Positions 42,301-49,724 of a DNA stretch of 64,000 nucleotides are shown piece by piece. Source of the DNA: Candidatus Gastranaerophilales bacterium. Its GTDB lineage: Bacteria > Cyanobacteriota > Vampirovibrionia > Gastranaerophilales > Gastranaerophilaceae. The first letter of the stretch is position 1. Each line of letters begins with the position of its first letter. Under the pieces are notes generated by a model that had not been told where the DNA came from, ran no database searches, and saw only the letters and a list, made by a program, of their open reading frames with translations. The translations under genes and the position numbers were made by a program. Location: the NCBI GenBank assembly GCA_944322755.1, contig CALUPY010000002.1:1-64000 (forward strand), read 5' to 3'.

Positions 42301-42382
42301 AATAGAAAGCAATAACGGTTTGGAAATCGTATCTAGCGTAAAAAACCTTACTGATGCCAATTTCAAAAAATATAGTTCTTAA
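39377..42382 (+). CDS. cas9: Cas9, compact type II-C
   Basis: 1001 residues from ATG 39377. AGGG lies 9 nt upstream and RuvC-I then begins at the usual place, so a 12-residue longer frame is rejected. Nuclease residues: D9 in FAFDLGKTSIG (RuvC-I), an Arg-rich bridge helix (LRDRRRIFRTLNAHKARE), E495 in VIFEFVRE (RuvC-II), the HNH motif with D574-H575 in EIDHIYPRTMGGNDALYNKVLCF, and H722/D725 in KHHALDAI (RuvC-III). All are intact. Length, the short REC region and operon order cas9-cas1-cas2 without csn2 or cas4 place it in II-C. The C-terminal 200 residues (wedge/PAM-interacting) are Lys-rich. It cuts DNA guided by crRNA plus tracrRNA. Confidence 0.96.
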   Translation: MTKRIFAFDLGKTSIGYCAREGHEIKEAESVIIDIDHAEAVSLRDRRRIFRTLNAHKAREKYFNKIWIDCGHPILEQNDERFTKEFAAKGDTEIYNSCLLRIALLQNRKLADWQIYKALHSAIQRRGYDPNLAWKSAQTDDDKENLELAKKYTQENGEEIIQNENYKYPCYYDALRLGMWSESSPEDLKPFNPQQNFNKVRSTNYVAPRNLVEKELKQLWLNAQKQLPKLNKYSPEEFLYGEYREAYGSYINLDYRQYLGSENDWQGVLGQKIPRFDNRIIAKCKLLPKRNVCKANTLENVTLVLLLKLKNLRITNNEGDKVRLSPIDIKAIYDNWLKKVQGRDGKLDTTITKKEIEDIIGQKIIDKIEPMKADIGGRSSFCRRACKIMADIILLGELYPQKIDVSGYIDPPETKNGITEEEIRTMLAKIGDWNNLYIPDNRNENAAIAENTREKTDIMIGGITNPVVRNRLQIFRDLLFELADKYGKPDEVIFEFVREGADNSLFGRLKAQSAESYMKNQEKENNQIKQELSDAGALSPTNFEKAKLLKIQGGKCIYSGQPIAVSDFDKCEIDHIYPRTMGGNDALYNKVLCFRSENQKKQGRTPYEWMSKDKELWTNYVNRLNDIKKQLGKKKYELLTSKPEDCEKLIDSYNGLAETSHIAKIAQQITAFTFGWGLQVEGENRHIYVNNGSSTFAIRKRYGLNALLGDAEKKNRQNDKHHALDAICISYAREFKYDKTLNKDVIEGFNPEVVKNVIDHIIPYPYANKKALKSNTRPLETIYGKRMVNGKACITNRISLESLEPKEKKVRNIVDEVIKTDLLSKLEQKPSQEDWYNYLKDYIHPKKKTKVKKVMIVVSEGTLEQDSNGRDRIGEYCDYGTKGTKGQFKCSKGHKGQILYYNEKGAVKVMPVYSNKKTQEVRDKLVEMGCKLYAGGQMFYSGCLVNIPSDFKAGADTHPAGVYKLRTIQSNGVLKIESNNGLEIVSSVKNLTDANFKKYSS

Positions 42383-42420
42383 AAATTGATTTTTGAAATT
42401 ATATTATTAAAAAGCAGAAT

Positions 42421-43368
42421 ATGAGCTATCATATTTTGCACATTACTACACCTGAATGTTACCTCTCGGTAGAAAGAGGGCTATTGTTTTGCAAGAACAA
42501 AGAAGGCGAAACAAAATCTATCGCATTAGATGATATAAGGGCTGTTATAGTTGCAGCACAAGGGATTGCGTTTTCTAATAACTGTCTGTCAAGACTTTTA
42601 GAGAACAATGTTGTTATACTGCACTGCAATAATTCGTACCGTCCTGTCGGTTGGAGTGTACCTTTGGAAAGGATTGTGCGTCCGAAAGTTTTTTACTGCC
42701 AGATAGAGCAAAATGCGGATTTTGAAACTAAACTGTGGAAGAAAATCCTGCTTTCTAAAGTAACAAATCAAGCAAAAAACCTTGACCTTATAGGTAATAC
42801 CGAACACAATCTTTACAACCTTATAAACCGCCCGCTTATGAATGAAGCAAACATTGCCAAACAATACTGGCAGAATTATTTTATTGAAATAGGAAATCCG
42901 ATAAAAAGAGAACACCTGAATGCGGAAACTTTTGAAAACGGCTGTCTAAATTATGGCTATGCTGTAATTAATTCTCTTGTGTATCGTTCTGTTATTGTGC
43001 ATGGTCTTATTGCCAGCCTGGGGATTCATCACAAAGGCAAATACAAAAGTACACCGCTTGTTTATGACTTGATGGAACCATACAGGGCATTTATTGATTA
43101 TTATTTTTATCAATTTGTAAAGGAGTGTGAAATAGATTATGATCAGGAGAACTATCAGGCTTGGTTTAAATATCTTGCTGATTGCATAAAAAATTATCGT
43201 TTAAAAATTGATAGCGTAAGTTACAAACTTATTGATACCATAGATATTTATGTAGAAAAAATTGTTGATGCTTATATAAAATTTGACTGTTCAAATATTT
43301 TTCTTCCGGATATAAAGGAGCAGTATTTGCATATTGATAAACACAGGAACAGGGAATATGAGGAGTAA
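42421..43368 (+). CDS. cas1: Cas1 integrase
   Basis: 315 residues, a usual type II Cas1 length. LDDIRAVIVAAQGIAFSNNCLSRLLENNVVILHCN forms the N-terminal beta domain. The catalytic helical domain contains ENGCLNYGYAVINSLVYRSVIVHGL with the metal-binding Glu, and a later His/Asp in LGIHHKGKYKSTPLVYDLMEPYRAFID. With Cas2 it inserts new spacers at the leader-side repeat. It starts 38 bp after cas9, without a clear Shine-Dalgarno, and overlaps cas2. Confidence 0.95.
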   Translation: MSYHILHITTPECYLSVERGLLFCKNKEGETKSIALDDIRAVIVAAQGIAFSNNCLSRLLENNVVILHCNNSYRPVGWSVPLERIVRPKVFYCQIEQNADFETKLWKKILLSKVTNQAKNLDLIGNTEHNLYNLINRPLMNEANIAKQYWQNYFIEIGNPIKREHLNAETFENGCLNYGYAVINSLVYRSVIVHGLIASLGIHHKGKYKSTPLVYDLMEPYRAFIDYYFYQFVKECEIDYDQENYQAWFKYLADCIKNYRLKIDSVSYKLIDTIDIYVEKIVDAYIKFDCSNIFLPDIKEQYLHIDKHRNREYEE

Positions 43369-43705
43369 ATATCGTATGGGCTGGCTTATTGTGTGTTTTG
43401 ATTTGCCTGTCGTGGAAAAAGAAAATCAGAGGCAGGCAAATGCTTTTCGTAAAGCGCTGCTTAATATGGGATATTTCATGCTACAAAATTCGATATATGT
43501 AAGATCATGCGTCACCTATGACAGAACAGAACAACATATAAAAAACCTAAAACTGATAGCCCCCTCAACAGGTTCAATTGTGGCTTTTTATATTACAGAC
43601 AAACAGTGGAGTCTGTCAGTCTGTATTGACAAATACGAATACAACCCCTCAAAATACAAGAAAAAAGCAGGCGAAAACACAGAAAAACAGATGACATTCT
43701 GGTAA
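43358..43705 (+). CDS. cas2: Cas2
   Basis: 115 residues from MRSKYRMGWLIVCFDLPV, the start that matches the N-termini of type II Cas2 proteins I recall (S-x-YRIMW-x-x-x-FFDLP). A start at 43376 with GAGGAG upstream is an alternative. The CFDLPV strand, FRKALLNMGYFMLQNSIYVRSC and TGSIVAFYITDKQW are family features. It overlaps the end of cas1 by 11 bp. Structural partner of Cas1 in spacer acquisition. Confidence 0.94.
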   Translation: MRSKYRMGWLIVCFDLPVVEKENQRQANAFRKALLNMGYFMLQNSIYVRSCVTYDRTEQHIKNLKLIAPSTGSIVAFYITDKQWSLSVCIDKYEYNPSKYKKKAGENTEKQMTFW

Positions 43706-43749
43706 TTTTGCTGTAGAATATCATTATCAATGTATTTAAATTTTTTTGT

Positions 43750-43846
43750 TGAGGTTTAGAGAATGAGTCTATTCGTACAATTAAGCAGAGGAGCAAACTA
43801 TTCTCTTGTCAATTATGATTGGTCTCTTAATTTTAAATATATTACT
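43750..43846 (-). ncRNA. Predicted tracrRNA, antisense to the cas operon
   Basis: Reading leftward, 43844-43812 is complementary to the crRNA-sense repeat. The upper stem pairs over about 22 positions with one mismatch. A bulge follows with two repeat bases (UU) against three tracr bases (ACC). The lower stem has nine positions and one mismatch, down to the GUUUU end. The layout of two stems and an asymmetric bulge is what Cas9 recognises. A TATACA-17-TATAAT promoter (minus strand 43880-43875 and 43857-43852) would start the RNA at about 43845. Downstream, GAGAAUAGUUU pairs with AGACUCAUUCUC. The AAGAG...CUCUGC...CUAAACC order recalls the Campylobacter jejuni tracrRNA (from memory). No strong T-run terminator, so the 3' end is uncertain. 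Confidence 0.75.
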
Positions 43847-43884
43847 TTTTTATTATATATCATTTATTCAATTTTGTATATCCT

Positions 43885-44906
43885 ATTATAACATATTTTA
43901 AATTAAGAGAAAATCAAAACATGAAAAACTTGCAGATTGAGGGTTTAAAAATTATAACATATTTTAAATTAAGAGAAAATCAAAACCCGTTCGTTATTGC
44001 TTGATCTGACAAGCCATTATAACATATTTTAAATTAAGAGAAAATCAAAACTCTTTTTCGTTTTGTTTGAATTTTTTTAAATTATAACATATTTTAAATT
44101 AAGAGAAAATCAAAACTCTTTTTTGTCAATACCTTTTTCGATTAAAATTATAACATATTTTAAATTAAGAGAAAATCAAAACCTCACTTGTTTACCATAC
44201 GCGTCGTTGGAAATTATAACATATTTTAAATTAAGAGAAAATCAAAACTAGCTTTTTGGAATCTTATACATTTTTTTTATTATAACATATTTTAAATTAA
44301 GAGAAAATCAAAACAGTATTTCTTGGTGTTCCTACATTTTGACCATTATAACATATTTTAAATTAAGAGAAAATCAAAACTACTGTACAGGCTTACCGGT
44401 GTTTAAGTAATTATAACATATTTTAAATTAAGAGAAAATCAAAACAATGAGTCCGGACTTTTACCGGATAGTGTTATTATAACATATTTTAAATTAAGAG
44501 AAAATCAAAACTTAGTATATAAAGCTTCTTGTTTTCCGACCATTATAACATATTTTAAATTAAGAGAAAATCAAAACATAGTGCTCCACCTACCCATCCT
44601 GTTGTCAATTATAACATATTTTAAATTAAGAGAAAATCAAAACCTTCGGCGATCAGTTTAATTGCCCATTCTATTATAACATATTTTAAATTAAGAGAAA
44701 ATCAAAACATCTTTTTTGTCAATACCTTTTTCAATTAAATTATAACATATTTTAAATTAAGAGAAAATCAAAACATGAGAATTCTGTCCCTGAACGATAT
44801 AAGGATTATAACATATTTTAAATTAAGAGAAAATCAAAACTTGAGATTGTCGGAAATCAAACCTTTAGGTAATATAACATATTTTAAATTTAGAAAAAAT
44901 CAACAA
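43885..44906 (-). CRISPR. Type II-C CRISPR array, 16 repeats and 15 spacers
   Basis: 36-bp repeats (on the plus strand ATTATAACAT, ATTTTAAATT, AAGAGAAAAT, CAAAAC) with 29- or 30-bp spacers, giving a 65-66-bp period. Repeats 1-15 (43885-44840) are identical. Repeat 16 (44871-44906) is degenerate with five changes, four of them in the right-hand 16 bases. The crRNA sense is minus: the repeat then starts GUUUUGAUUUUC and ends in TGTTATAAT, an extended -10 box. The degenerate end lies away from cas2, so the acquisition end is the cas2 side. Spacers 4 and 13 target nearly the same sequence. No self-match to the window was noticed. Confidence 0.97.
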
Positions 44907-44910
44907 CTAC

Positions 44911-45192
44911 TTAAACCCTATTTCTGTCAATTAAAAAACTCATACCGCTCACAACTCCGGCGCATGTACCAATCAATCCGTTGAGAGCAAAAGAATTTTT
45001 TGTCGGAGATTTGGAAAATCTTATATGCCGTGAGAGCATATCCAATACTATTCCGAATCCAAACCATCCGCCAGCTGTGCTTATTCCTTTTTTAACGGCT
45101 TGGGTTTTGCTGAAAGCAGGGCTGCTTTTTTGATTTTTCGGGTTATGAAAATTTACAGGAATGTATGTTGTATTTATTGGATTTACTTTCAT
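44911..45192 (-). CDS. Small membrane protein, Phe-tag type
   Basis: 93 residues. N-terminus MKVNPINTTYIPVNFHNPKNQKSSPAFSKTQ with VNFHN in the tag position. Two hydrophobic segments follow (AGGWFGFGIVLDMLS at about 40-54 and LNGLIGTCAGVVSGMSFLI at about 69-87). Its 3' end lies 4 bp beyond the last degenerate CRISPR repeat, so the array ends exactly at this gene. Function unknown. Confidence 0.6.
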   Translation of the reverse strand: MKVNPINTTYIPVNFHNPKNQKSSPAFSKTQAVKKGISTAGGWFGFGIVLDMLSRHIRFSKSPTKNSFALNGLIGTCAGVVSGMSFLIDRNRV

Positions 45193-45218
45193 AATGTTAT
45201 CGGCTTAAATTCGGAGTG

Positions 45219-45242
45219 CAAAAAAGACCCTTTCGGGTCTTG
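45219..45242 (-). terminator. Terminator after tRNA-Gln
   Basis: Minus-strand AAGACCC-GAAA-GGGTCTT followed by TTTT, a few bases beyond the tRNA 3' end. Confidence 0.85.
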
Positions 45243-45244
45243 AT

Positions 45245-45319
45245 TGGCTGGGGCGAAAGGATTCGAACCTCTGAATGCCTGGACCAAAACCAGGTGCCTT
45301 ACCACTTGGCGACGCCCCA
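45245..45319 (-). tRNA. tRNA-Gln (anticodon UUG)
   Basis: Acceptor stem UGGGGCG/CGCCCCA, D-arm GCCAAGUGGUAAGGC, anticodon loop UUUUGGU with UUG, T-arm AGAGGUUCGAAUCCUUU. Discriminator G and encoded CCA are present. The U1-A72 pair is typical of tRNA-Gln. Confidence 0.97.
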
Positions 45320-45372
45320 TTAGCGACAATATATATCTTATTGTGACCATAGTCTAATGTCAAGAGTTTTAA

Positions 45373-45567
45373 TCATTCAGAAAAGAAACCAAGCTGTTTA
45401 CTTTTAGAATGCTGGGTAAGATATATTTCAAAATCGAAACACCCTATTTCATTTATTGCATGCAGGTTTCCGTGAGACAAATCTTTTATGCGTCCCTGAC
45501 CAACTTCACAGACTTTTATGTATTTGCAAAAACTGCATATTTTCCAGCTTTTTTCTCTTTTCTTCAT
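45373..45567 (-). CDS. Small Cys-rich protein
   Basis: 64 residues. MKKREKSWKICSFCKYIKVCEVGQGRIKDLSHGNLHAINEIGCFDFEIYLTQHS has a C-x2-C-x5-C pattern and a fourth Cys in IGCFDFE, as expected of a metal-binding module. It may be an iron-sulfur or zinc site. No clear ribosome-binding site, and the region lies between tRNA-Gln and the DUF4013 genes. Moderately certain that it is a gene. Confidence 0.5.
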   Translation of the reverse strand: MKKREKSWKICSFCKYIKVCEVGQGRIKDLSHGNLHAINEIGCFDFEIYLTQHSKSKQLGFFSE

Positions 45568-45667
45568 AAATTTGATTGTACCGCCAAAATATCTATATTA
45601 TCAACCGTTTAATCTATTTGTTAGTATTAAAAATATGGTAAAATCGTGTGAAGCATAGGAGTTTTGT

Positions 45668-46453
45668 ATGAAAATTAATATTGAGAATGCTTTTACTTAT
45701 GTAAAGAATGACCCGCAGGTTGTCAAAAAATTCATTATAGGGTCTTGTCTCGGGATTTTTACAGTACTGATTGATATAATAAGGCTTTTTATGCCGGAAA
45801 ATACCGAGAGCATAAAACAGTCTCCGGAAGCGATGCAAGGACTGCTTTTGCTTGTTTCTGTTGTACTTATATTAATGCTGATTTCTTTGGTTTGTTCATT
45901 TTTTCTGACAGGGTATTTTATGAAAAATGCACACATCAGAATAAAAAATCCCGACAGTTTTTTACCTGAATGGAATTTTGGGCTTCTGTTAAAGGGTGTA
46001 GAGGCAGCTATGGGTGCTCTTATTTATATTATTGTTCTTGTTTTGGCTGCAGCTGCTGTTATATCCCTGTTCTACGCATTGACATCAAATACTCTGGTTA
46101 CAACAATTCTCTCATTAATAGTTTTGATTCCGGTAGTTCTGGCATTTATTGTAGTTGTAAATCTTGGAAGTATTTCATATGCAGTTGATTTGCGTTTTGC
46201 ATCTTTTTTCAATTTTTCGAGAATGAAGCAGATATGGAATGAAAATATCGGGTCTGTTGTTTTGTATTTGGTGCTTATGGCCGGTCTATCATTTCTTGTT
46301 TCAATGATATCAGGGTTGTTGACCCTCACAATAATAGGTATTGCTGCTATTCCTGTTCTTAACTTTTATCAATTGATGATAGTCAGTGACTTACTTTCGC
46401 AGGTTGTCAGAACAGCTCCTCATTTTAAGGAAATTACAGGTCAGGAGGCGTAA
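45668..46453 (+). CDS. DUF4013 membrane protein, first copy
   Basis: 261 residues. Pattern of the family: a cytoplasmic start (IENAFTYVKNDPQVVKKFIIGSC), then about six TM helices, with the conserved loop FLPEWNFGLLLKGVEAAMG at about 98-116. GGAG lies 8 nt before the ATG. Its stop is 2 bp before the second copy, so both are co-transcribed. Function of the family is unknown. It may be an intramembrane transport or envelope component. Confidence 0.8.
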   Translation: MKINIENAFTYVKNDPQVVKKFIIGSCLGIFTVLIDIIRLFMPENTESIKQSPEAMQGLLLLVSVVLILMLISLVCSFFLTGYFMKNAHIRIKNPDSFLPEWNFGLLLKGVEAAMGALIYIIVLVLAAAAVISLFYALTSNTLVTTILSLIVLIPVVLAFIVVVNLGSISYAVDLRFASFFNFSRMKQIWNENIGSVVLYLVLMAGLSFLVSMISGLLTLTIIGIAAIPVLNFYQLMIVSDLLSQVVRTAPHFKEITGQEA

Positions 46454-46455
46454 AA

Positions 46456-47232
46456 ATGGAAATGGATTTTGAAAAAGCATTTAAATTTATCACAGAAGAT
46501 AAAGATTGGAAGAAAAAACTCGCAATTGGCGGAGGGCTGGAATTACTGTCAATAATTGCAGTTTTAGTGCCGTTATTACTTCCTGTTGTTTGCCTTGAGT
46601 GGCAAAGTTTGGGTTTTACCTCTTTTCTTGCCTTGTTTGCAACCGGTCTGATTATATTTTCAGTGCTTAATCTTGCAATATTAGGCTATTTATCTCTGAC
46701 TACGCATAACAGAATTCACAATCACGAAAAATTTTTACCTGAATGGTCTGGGTTTGGACATTTAATAATTACTGGCTTAAAAACAGTTATCGGACATGTA
46801 TTGTTCTTTCTTCCTTTTATCTTTATTTCGGGTATTTTTCTTCTCGTAATAATGACTCCGTCTGTGTTTCAGAATAGTCTGCTAAGCTCTTTGTTAACTG
46901 CTTTATTTACGATTGCGGGGTTGTTTGGGTATTTTATTTTGTATGTGTTTATAGTGGTATTTTATTTTTTGCTATTCGGCTCATTTTTGAAAGATTTAAA
47001 AATGCTGTCGTTCTTGAATTTCAAAGCTGCAATAGCGCTTGTTAAAAATAATATTATCAATTATCTGATTTTCTGGCTGCTGATTATTGTAATCTCTATA
47101 ATGGTTCAATTCATTTCGATTCTTCTTGTGTTTACGATAGTCGGTATAGTGCTTGTGCCATGGCTAATTTTTTATTCATCTCTGATAACTGCGGATGTCA
47201 TAGCGCAGTTTGTTAAGACAAGCAAGGAATAA
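46456..47232 (+). CDS. DUF4013 membrane protein, second copy
   Basis: 258 residues, paralogous to the preceding gene: MDFEKAFKFITEDKDWKKKLAIGGG at the start and KFLPEWSGFGHLIITGLKTVIGH at about 92-114, with about six TM helices. The LLVFTIVGIVLVPWLIFYSSL segment near the end parallels LLTLTIIGIAAIPVLNFYQLM in the first copy. They probably arose by tandem duplication and may form a heteromer. A bidirectional terminator follows. Confidence 0.8.
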   Translation: MEMDFEKAFKFITEDKDWKKKLAIGGGLELLSIIAVLVPLLLPVVCLEWQSLGFTSFLALFATGLIIFSVLNLAILGYLSLTTHNRIHNHEKFLPEWSGFGHLIITGLKTVIGHVLFFLPFIFISGIFLLVIMTPSVFQNSLLSSLLTALFTIAGLFGYFILYVFIVVFYFLLFGSFLKDLKMLSFLNFKAAIALVKNNIINYLIFWLLIIVISIMVQFISILLVFTIVGIVLVPWLIFYSSLITADVIAQFVKTSKE

Positions 47233-47238
47233 GTCATA

Positions 47239-47273
47239 AAAAAACGGATGGTTTATTATTAACCATCCGTTTT
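47239..47273. terminator. Bidirectional terminator
   Basis: AAAACGGATGGTT / AACCATCCGTTTT with a 7-nt loop, between the convergent DUF4013 pair and pfp. Confidence 0.9.
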
Positions 47274-47290
47274 CATGTCTTATCTAAGTG

Positions 47291-48973
47291 CTATACTGAA
47301 GCGAGAGCCGCTTCTCTTTCTAATTTTAGAGTTTGTGTTGTGATATCGCAAACTTCTGATGGGCCCCAGTACTGGATAGAACCAGGGAACAGGTATTCGT
47401 CGTTCATTGCCCAGTTTTCTCTGTTTGCTTCTAGTTTTTTGAATACAGGTCCGTCAAGTTTGACAAGGGCTTTTTGAATAACAGGTTTAAAATGACCATG
47501 TCGTTTTTCCATATTCATCATCATTGTGAGCGGTACGCCTCCTGCTATCCATTCTGTAGAAGGAGCTGTAAGATTTCTTACTGATGAAAGGTATCCTGTT
47601 AAACCTGACTGGATAAGTGCGTATGCATTGAAGCCCAGTGCATAGCAGTAGTTTGCATCAAAGTTTGAAGGGAATGCACATCTGCCTTCATATCCGAAGA
47701 AATGGCACTGGTCGGAGAATTTACCCATAAACTCGCCTTGTGTTTTCATTTCATCGAGTTTTACTTTAATCATTTCTATGAGGAGTTTTTCTGTTTCGAT
47801 TTTTGAAACCTGGACATTGCCATGCGGGTCTCTGTCCATGAGCAATTGAGCTTTAATCAAAACAGGGAGTGATTCAAACACTTTTGCATTTTCTTCATCA
47901 AGTCTGCTTTCAATAAAATTGAATCTGTCAGCAGGAACTGTGAGTTTGTTATAAGATGCATCCTGTTCCAAGGTTGACATAACGTCATTGAGGTTAGCAA
48001 TCATTGCTTTCATTTCAGGAATGAATTCAATCAGTCCTTCAGGAATTAATGCTACACCGAAATTTTTACCTGCATTTGCTCTTCTGGCAATAATATCTGC
48101 CATATAGTCAACAATCTGTTTTAATGACATATTTTTTTGTTCAACTTCTTCAGAAATTAAAGTGATGTTCGGCTGGGTCTGCAGTGCAACCTCAAGGGCT
48201 ACATGCGTTGCACTTCTGCCCATAACTTTAACAAAATGCCAGTATTTTTTAGCGGAGTTAACGTCTCTTTGAATATTTCCGACAAGTTCTGCATAGGTTT
48301 TTGTTGCTGTATCAAATCCAAATGAGATTTCGATTTGTTCATTCTTCAAGTCGCCGTCAATTGTTTTCGGGCAGCCGATAACCTGAATGCCTGCACCTTT
48401 TTGAACAAACCATTCTGCGAGCATGGCAGCGTTTGTATTTGAATCATCTCCGCCAATGATTACAATACCTGAAATATTAAGTTTTTTGCAGTTTGCGAGT
48501 GATTTTTCGAACTGTTCTTCTGTTTCGAGTTTTGTTCTGCCGGAACCGATTATATCGAAACCACCTGTGTTTCTGTAGGCATCAATAATTTCATCATTAA
48601 ATTCTATATACTGTCCGTCGATAATACCTGAAGGACCGCCTAAAAATCCATACAATTTACTCTCAGGGTTTGCCTGTTTAAGTGCATCATAAAGACCTGC
48701 AACAACATTGTGGCCTCCGGGGGCCTGACCGCCTGAGAGAATTACGCCGACATTTCTTGCCGCAAAACTCTGTTCAGAACCAGATTTAAATGTCACTGTG
48801 CATTTTCCGTATGTGTTAGGGAACAGTTTTTTTATATCTGCCTGATCTTTTACACATTCTGTTTTTTCGCCTTCAATGACTTCAACATTCTTTATTCCGG
48901 CTGCAAGAGTAGCTGGAAGAACGGGTTTGAAGCCCAATCTGGCTTTCTGTAAAGGTGAAAGTTGTTTCATCAT
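47291..48973 (-). CDS. pfp: PPi-dependent phosphofructokinase (long PfpB type)
   Basis: 560 residues. Phosphorylates fructose 6-phosphate with pyrophosphate, reversibly, in glycolysis. [14 protein letters not shown], then [16 protein letters not shown] with the GGDD that marks PPi use, [36 protein letters not shown] with the catalytic Asp, and [19 protein letters not shown]. The length fits the long bacterial/plant beta-type enzymes. Saving ATP by using PPi fits a fermentative lifestyle. Single gene with its own promoter region. Confidence 0.95.
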   Translation of the reverse strand: MMKQLSPLQKARLGFKPVLPATLAAGIKNVEVIEGEKTECVKDQADIKKLFPNTYGKCTVTFKSGSEQSFAARNVGVILSGGQAPGGHNVVAGLYDALKQANPESKLYGFLGGPSGIIDGQYIEFNDEIIDAYRNTGGFDIIGSGRTKLETEEQFEKSLANCKKLNISGIVIIGGDDSNTNAAMLAEWFVQKGAGIQVIGCPKTIDGDLKNEQIEISFGFDTATKTYAELVGNIQRDVNSAKKYWHFVKVMGRSATHVALEVALQTQPNITLISEEVEQKNMSLKQIVDYMADIIARRANAGKNFGVALIPEGLIEFIPEMKAMIANLNDVMSTLEQDASYNKLTVPADRFNFIESRLDEENAKVFESLPVLIKAQLLMDRDPHGNVQVSKIETEKLLIEMIKVKLDEMKTQGEFMGKFSDQCHFFGYEGRCAFPSNFDANYCYALGFNAYALIQSGLTGYLSSVRNLTAPSTEWIAGGVPLTMMMNMEKRHGHFKPVIQKALVKLDGPVFKKLEANRENWAMNDEYLFPGSIQYWGPSEVCDITTQTLKLEREAALASV

Positions 48974-49058
48974 TAATACCTCATGTTAGATTAAACTTTA
49001 TACAAGTAAATTTTAGCATGAAAAAAATGAAAAATATTTTCTGTTAACGGGTTTGTCA

Positions 49059-49094
49059 TAAAAAAACGGATAGCTTTTGCCTATCCGTTTTTTA
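49059..49094 (-). terminator. Terminator after infC
   Basis: AAAAACGGATAG-CTTTTGC-CTATCCGTTTTTT on both strands, just beyond the stop at 49111. Confidence 0.88.
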
Positions 49095-49110
49095 TTTTTA
49101 AATATTATTT

Positions 49111-49647
49111 TTATGCAGCTGGAGCCAGGATTACAATAACATTTCTGCCTTCCAGTGCAGGTTTCTTTTCAATATTTAGAGATACATCTTTTAAATCTTC
49201 AAGAAATCTGTTAGCAAGATTAAATGCAAGTTCTGTATGCTGCATTTCTCTGCCTCTGAGCATAATAACAATTTTTACTTTATCACCAGAAGCTATGAAT
49301 TTTTTGATATTTTTGACTCTTACATTGTAGTCATGGACATCAATTTTATATCTGATTTTTATTTCTTTAACTTCAATTGTATGCTGTTTTTTCTTTGCTT
49401 CTTTAGCCTTTTTTTCGAGCTCATACTTATATTTACCGTAGTTCATAATTTTAGCTACGGGCGGAGCCTGATTAGGAGAAACAATAACTAAATCCAAATT
49501 TTTTTCATCAGCCAATGCTTGTGCTTTTTCTGTTGATATTATGCCGTAATTTTCACCCTGACTGCCTATAAGTCTTACTTCCCGGCATCTGATATTATGA
49601 TTTACCAACGACTGTTCTTTTCCGTGACCTGAATAATCTCTGCTAAT
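49111..49647 (-). CDS. infC: Translation initiation factor IF-3 with AUU start
   Basis: 178 residues when started at ATT (complement of 49645-49647), 7 nt after AAAGGAG. The N-terminus then reads ISRDYSGHGKEQSLVNHNIRCREVRLIGSQGENYG, aligning with other IF-3. A start at the TTG of 49608 would truncate it and lacks a Shine-Dalgarno. IF-3 helps select the initiator tRNA and start codon. In E. coli and many bacteria its own AUU start makes it autoregulated, and this is preserved here. The usual followers rpmI and rplT are absent: a terminator comes straight after. Confidence 0.95.
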   Translation of the reverse strand: MSRDYSGHGKEQSLVNHNIRCREVRLIGSQGENYGIISTEKAQALADEKNLDLVIVSPNQAPPVAKIMNYGKYKYELEKKAKEAKKKQHTIEVKEIKIRYKIDVHDYNVRVKNIKKFIASGDKVKIVIMLRGREMQHTELAFNLANRFLEDLKDVSLNIEKKPALEGRNVIVILAPAA

Positions 49648-49724
49648 GGCTGTTCTCCTTTTTTTGCTATTTTATTACTAAATTTATTTTAGTGTGCGCG
49701 CAATGTATTGTCAACACTGCATTT

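Noticed and set aside
42382-42420. A csn2 or cas4 gene in the CRISPR operon
   Set aside because: Only 38 bp separate cas9 and cas1, and cas2 is followed by the array region. No fourth cas gene is present, so the locus is II-C.
43885-44906. CRISPR array transcribed left to right from the cas2 side
   Set aside because: In that sense the repeat starts ATTATAAC, which does not pair with the predicted tracrRNA, and no -10 box lies at its end. The opposite sense gives GUUUU-type handles and extended -10 boxes.
44775-44984. 69-codon frame starting inside the CRISPR array
   Set aside because: It translates spacers 14-15 and the last repeats, with no ribosome-binding site. It is an array artefact.
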